Below, piece by piece: positions 61,934 to 64,000 of a stretch of 64,000 bases of DNA. The stretch comes from a bacterium (lineage in GTDB: Bacteria > Bacillota > Clostridia > Lachnospirales > Lachnospiraceae). The notes below the pieces were generated by a model. The model worked only from the letters and a program-made list of their open reading frames with translations. It was not told where the DNA came from and ran no database searches. The stretch's first letter is position 1, and each line of letters begins with the position of its first letter. The stretch is taken from NCBI GenBank assembly GCA_022774325.1, contig JALFNN010000039.1:1-64000 (forward strand), written 5' to 3'. The position numbers and the translations under genes are program-made.

Positions 61934-62329
61934 ATGAACATAGGACTTATTGCTCATGATTCCAAAAAAACTTTAATGCAGAATTTCTGCATCGCTTACA
62001 GAGGAATTTTAAGTAAGCACGAATTATTTGCTACCGGCACTACCGGACGTTTGATAGAAGAGGTCACGAATCTTTCTATCCATAAGTATCTCGCCGGGCC
62101 GCTTGGCGGAAAACAGCAGCTGGGAGCACAGATAGGACAGAATGAGATCGATGCGTTGATTTTCCTTCGTGATCCATCGAATCCAAAGCCGCATGAACCG
62201 GATGTAAACGATGTTATCCGTTTGTGTGACATGCACAATATTCCGATGGCTACGAACCTTGCAACAGCGGAGATCCTGATTTTAGCAATTGACAGAGGAG
62301 ATTTAGACTGGCGTGAGATGTACAAGTAA
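61934..62329 (+). CDS. mgsA: Methylglyoxal synthase
   Basis: 131 residues from ATG 61934 (AAAGGAGTGGTGAAA); the longer in-frame start at 61889 lies in rodA. It converts dihydroxyacetone phosphate to methylglyoxal. Active-site elements: IGLIAHDSKK (His, Asp), FATGTTGRLIEE phosphate loop, LAGPLGGKQQLGAQIGQNEIDALIFLRDP (in parts GPLGGKQQLGAQI and DALIFLRDP) and the His of DVNDVIRLCDMHNIP. It sits between rodA and a D,D-carboxypeptidase, a conserved order in Lachnospiraceae as I recall. The next gene overlaps its end by 17 bases. Confidence 0.95.
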   Translation: MNIGLIAHDSKKTLMQNFCIAYRGILSKHELFATGTTGRLIEEVTNLSIHKYLAGPLGGKQQLGAQIGQNEIDALIFLRDPSNPKPHEPDVNDVIRLCDMHNIPMATNLATAEILILAIDRGDLDWREMYK

Positions 62330-63284
62330 AGGTAGACTATGTTTGATCGGATGTATGGCTTTCGCATTTCTGTACTTGAGTGGTTGTTCGGGGGAACCAA
62401 AAGCGCTCGTAACAGAATTTGAGAAAGCTCATTATAATGCAGAATTATATGAGAGCACCCTTTATGCAGAAGAGTTGTGCGTAGCTGAAACGGATGTGGC
62501 GCTTGAAGGATATGAAGGGGATACAGCGTTACACGCTTCATCCTTGTTTGACCTGGAGAATAAAAATGTTCTCTATTCCTGGCAGTCCCATGAAAGACTG
62601 TATCCGGCAAGTACGACAAAAATCATGACAGCCCTTCTTGCACTGGAAAATGGAAATCTGGAAGATACGGTTACGATCAGTAAAACAGCCGCTGCTGCAA
62701 GTTTTCCTTCCGATGCACAGGTGTGTGGTCTGAGAGAAGGAGAAGTCTGGACATTAGAAGATCTTCTTAATGCACTACTTCTGTATTCAGGGAATGATGC
62801 CGCTTCTGCCATCGCCGAACATATAGCAGGAACTGAAGAATCATTTGTAAATATGATGAATAGCCGTGCCAGAGAATTAATGGCGAATAATACGCATTTT
62901 ACCAATCCGCATGGCCTGCATGATGATGAACATTATACTACTGCTTACGATTTATATTTGATTTTTAATGAATGTATTAAAAATGAACATTTTGTAGAGA
63001 TTATCAGCAGCGATTCTTATACTGCAGTCTATACCGCGGCAGACGGTTCTCAGCAGGAGATGACGTTTACGCCTACCAATCTGTATGCAAAAGGGGTTGT
63101 TGAAGAACCGGATAATGTTACGATCGTTGGCGGTAAGACAGGGACAACAGATGAAGCCGGATGTTGTCTAATCCTCCTTGTAAGGGATTCACAGAATCGT
63201 CCTTATATATCCATCGTGATGGGAGCACCTGATAAATCAACACTTTATGAGGATATGACATCTTTAATTGAGAAAATCACATAA
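62313..63284 (+). CDS. D-alanyl-D-alanine carboxypeptidase lipoprotein (DacA/PBP5-like)
   Basis: 323 residues from GTG 62313, chosen since it gives a charged N terminus (RCTSKGRLC) before the hydrophobic core and lipobox LSGC (Cys25); TTG 62343 has a better spaced AAAGGTAG but would lack charges. Low-molecular-weight PBP motifs: S-T-T-K in YPASTTKIMTAL, S-G-N in LLYSGNDAAS, K-T-G in VGGKTGTTDEAG. It trims the terminal D-Ala of peptidoglycan stem peptides at the cell surface. It closes the shape/division block and is followed by a terminator. Confidence 0.9.
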   Translation: MRCTSKGRLCLIGCMAFAFLYLSGCSGEPKALVTEFEKAHYNAELYESTLYAEELCVAETDVALEGYEGDTALHASSLFDLENKNVLYSWQSHERLYPASTTKIMTALLALENGNLEDTVTISKTAAAASFPSDAQVCGLREGEVWTLEDLLNALLLYSGNDAASAIAEHIAGTEESFVNMMNSRARELMANNTHFTNPHGLHDDEHYTTAYDLYLIFNECIKNEHFVEIISSDSYTAVYTAADGSQQEMTFTPTNLYAKGVVEEPDNVTIVGGKTGTTDEAGCCLILLVRDSQNRPYISIVMGAPDKSTLYEDMTSLIEKIT

Positions 63285-63320
63285 AAAGAGGGGCATCCAT
63301 TTGGTGGGATACCCCTTTTT
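63283..63320. terminator. Bidirectional terminator after the carboxypeptidase
   Basis: AAAAAGAGGGG-C-ATCC pairs with GGAT-A-CCCCTTTTT (63283-63320); T runs on both strands serve the convergent genes on either side. Confidence 0.75.
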
Positions 63321-63321
63321 A

Positions 63322-63528
63322 CTATGATTCAGATATGCTGTTTATACGACCGAACAGGCTGATTAAATAAAGACCGCACAGTCCGACCAGCGTATAAATA
63401 ATTCGTGACAGCCATGACAGGTTGCCGAAGATGTAGGCTACCAGGTCAAAGCGAAATATACCGACGAGAAGCCAGTTAAGTGCACCAATAATTACGATTG
63501 TTAAAGCTGTGTTATCAAGCCATTTCAT
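63322..63528 (-). CDS. DUF378 small membrane protein
   Basis: 68 residues on the - strand from ATG 63528 (AAGGAGGAAACTGTC). MKWLDNTALTIVIIGALNWL, GIFRFDLVAYIFG and IIYTLVGLCGLYLI match DUF378, a two-helix membrane protein family with the invariant G-A-x-N-W-x-L-V-G pattern. Function unknown. The longer frame to 63828 on this strand overlaps the radical SAM gene and the promoter region and is rejected. Confidence 0.88.
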   Translation of the reverse strand: MKWLDNTALTIVIIGALNWLLVGIFRFDLVAYIFGNLSWLSRIIYTLVGLCGLYLISLFGRINSISES

Positions 63529-63575
63529 GACAGTTTCCTCCTTATATGGTTTCTGTCTACTAGTATGTACAGTAA

Positions 63576-63603
63576 ATAATACAGTTATACCACTCTGATG
63601 CAA
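63576..63603 (-). promoter_or_regulatory. Promoter of the DUF378 gene
   Basis: On the - strand TTGCAT (63603-63598), 16 bases, TATTAT (63581-63576), about 48 bases before the ATG. Confidence 0.5.
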
Positions 63604-63638
63604 ATAGTTTCTATAAACAGTAACTACAGGAAAGAATA

Positions 63639-64000
63639 ATGGAAAAGGAAAGAAAGTTTGAAAATAAAGGATTGTATTATCCTTATTCTGATTATTTAAA
63701 AGAAAAATATCATGAAAAAGTCTATAAACTGCCCGTAAATCTGCCGGTCTCCTGTCCGAACCGTGTGGATGGGCCGGGATGTGCGTTTTGTGCAGGAGCC
63801 GGTACGGGATTTGAAGCAATGGACGCACAGATCTGCGTCTCTGAGCAGATTCTCCGTACCAAGGAACGAATTGAAGAAAAATATCATGCGCATAAATTTA
63901 TAGCTTATTTTCAGAATTATACGAATACATTTCAGCCGTTGGAGCATTTCACTAAGTATCTTAGGGAGGCTGCGGCGGTGCCGGATATCGTGGAAATATC
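63639..64000 (+). CDS. TIGR01212-type radical SAM protein (N-terminal part)
   Basis: An ATG at 63639 (AGGAAAGAATA upstream) opens 120 codons running off the window. The start MEKERKFENKGLYYPYSDYL, VNLPVSCPNRVDGPGCAFC and FIAYFQNYTNTFQPLEHF match the YhcC/TIGR01212 radical SAM family, whose cluster cysteines have the spacing C-x(n)-C-x-x-C; here CPNRVDGPGCAFC. The family's target is unknown. It is divergent from DUF378. Confidence 0.85.
   Translation, partial: MEKERKFENKGLYYPYSDYLKEKYHEKVYKLPVNLPVSCPNRVDGPGCAFCAGAGTGFEAMDAQICVSEQILRTKERIEEKYHAHKFIAYFQNYTNTFQPLEHFTKYLREAAAVPDIVEI

Overview
The window looks like a chromosomal segment of an anaerobic, spore-forming Clostridia species, most likely Lachnospiraceae (gut Dorea/Faecalicatena-like; genus uncertain). 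This rests on the glycine reductase operon with selenocysteine, a SleC-like spore cortex protein at the left edge, several Clostridia-typical DUF families (DUF5716, DUF5717, DUF5662, DUF4250, DUF4321), strong AGGAGG ribosome binding sites and TTGNNN-17-TATAAT promoters. Nearly all genes lie on the + strand. No rRNA, tRNA, CRISPR array, prophage or intact insertion sequence was seen.

Layout. 0-3 kb: edge of a SleC-like gene, a membrane-anchored transglutaminase-like protein and a ferredoxin-type aldo/keto reductase. 3-7.9 kb: carA-carB with a promoter-plus-terminator leader, a cupin gene and a very large nested inverted repeat. 7.9-14.6 kb: an aminotransferase on the - strand, then a three-gene cassette of unknown function (DUF5717 giant protein, Hsp70/actin-like DUF5716, TPR-like protein). 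14.6-17.6 kb: purF and purB. 17.8-27.8 kb: glycine catabolism, comprising an AGCS symporter, a singlet-type glycine riboswitch with terminator, then grdX-grdE-grdB-trxB-trxA-grdA-grdC-grdD. grdB and grdA each carry an in-frame UGA read as selenocysteine. 27.8-32.6 kb: split ThrE-type exporter, gltX and a UvrD-like helicase. 32.6-38.1 kb: DUF1292 protein, orphan sugar-binding lipoprotein, a GH13 debranching-enzyme homologue that has lost its catalytic residues, DUF5662, DUF4250 and miaB. 38.1-42.3 kb: a decaying accessory patch (broken sigma factor, broken ABC transporter, a CmpB-like membrane protein whose start abuts a terminator hairpin, and an NlpC-like hydrolase without a proper 5' end). 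42.3-52.9 kb: mutS-mutL-miaA-ynbB-like and two flavoprotein genes. 52.7-63.3 kb: DUF4321, radC and the cell shape and division block mreBCD-pbp2-minCDE-rodA-mgsA-dac. The right edge has DUF378 (-) and the start of a TIGR01212-type radical SAM protein.

How the genes work together. The glycine block is a complete Stickland acceptor module: the AGCS carrier brings in substrate; GrdE/GrdB (pyruvoyl and Sec) activate glycine; GrdA (Sec) carries the carboxymethyl group; GrdC/GrdD release acetyl phosphate; TrxB/TrxA recycle the oxidised GrdA. The riboswitch lets glycine control the operon, while hairpins and internal promoters between genes probably set the subunit ratios. The mre/pbp2/min/rodA block couples elongation and septum placement. 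The most interesting undescribed material is the DUF5717-DUF5716-TPR cassette, the carAB leader with an AAUUUG transcript start, the palindrome series inside mutL, and the 159-base hairpin after the cupin gene.
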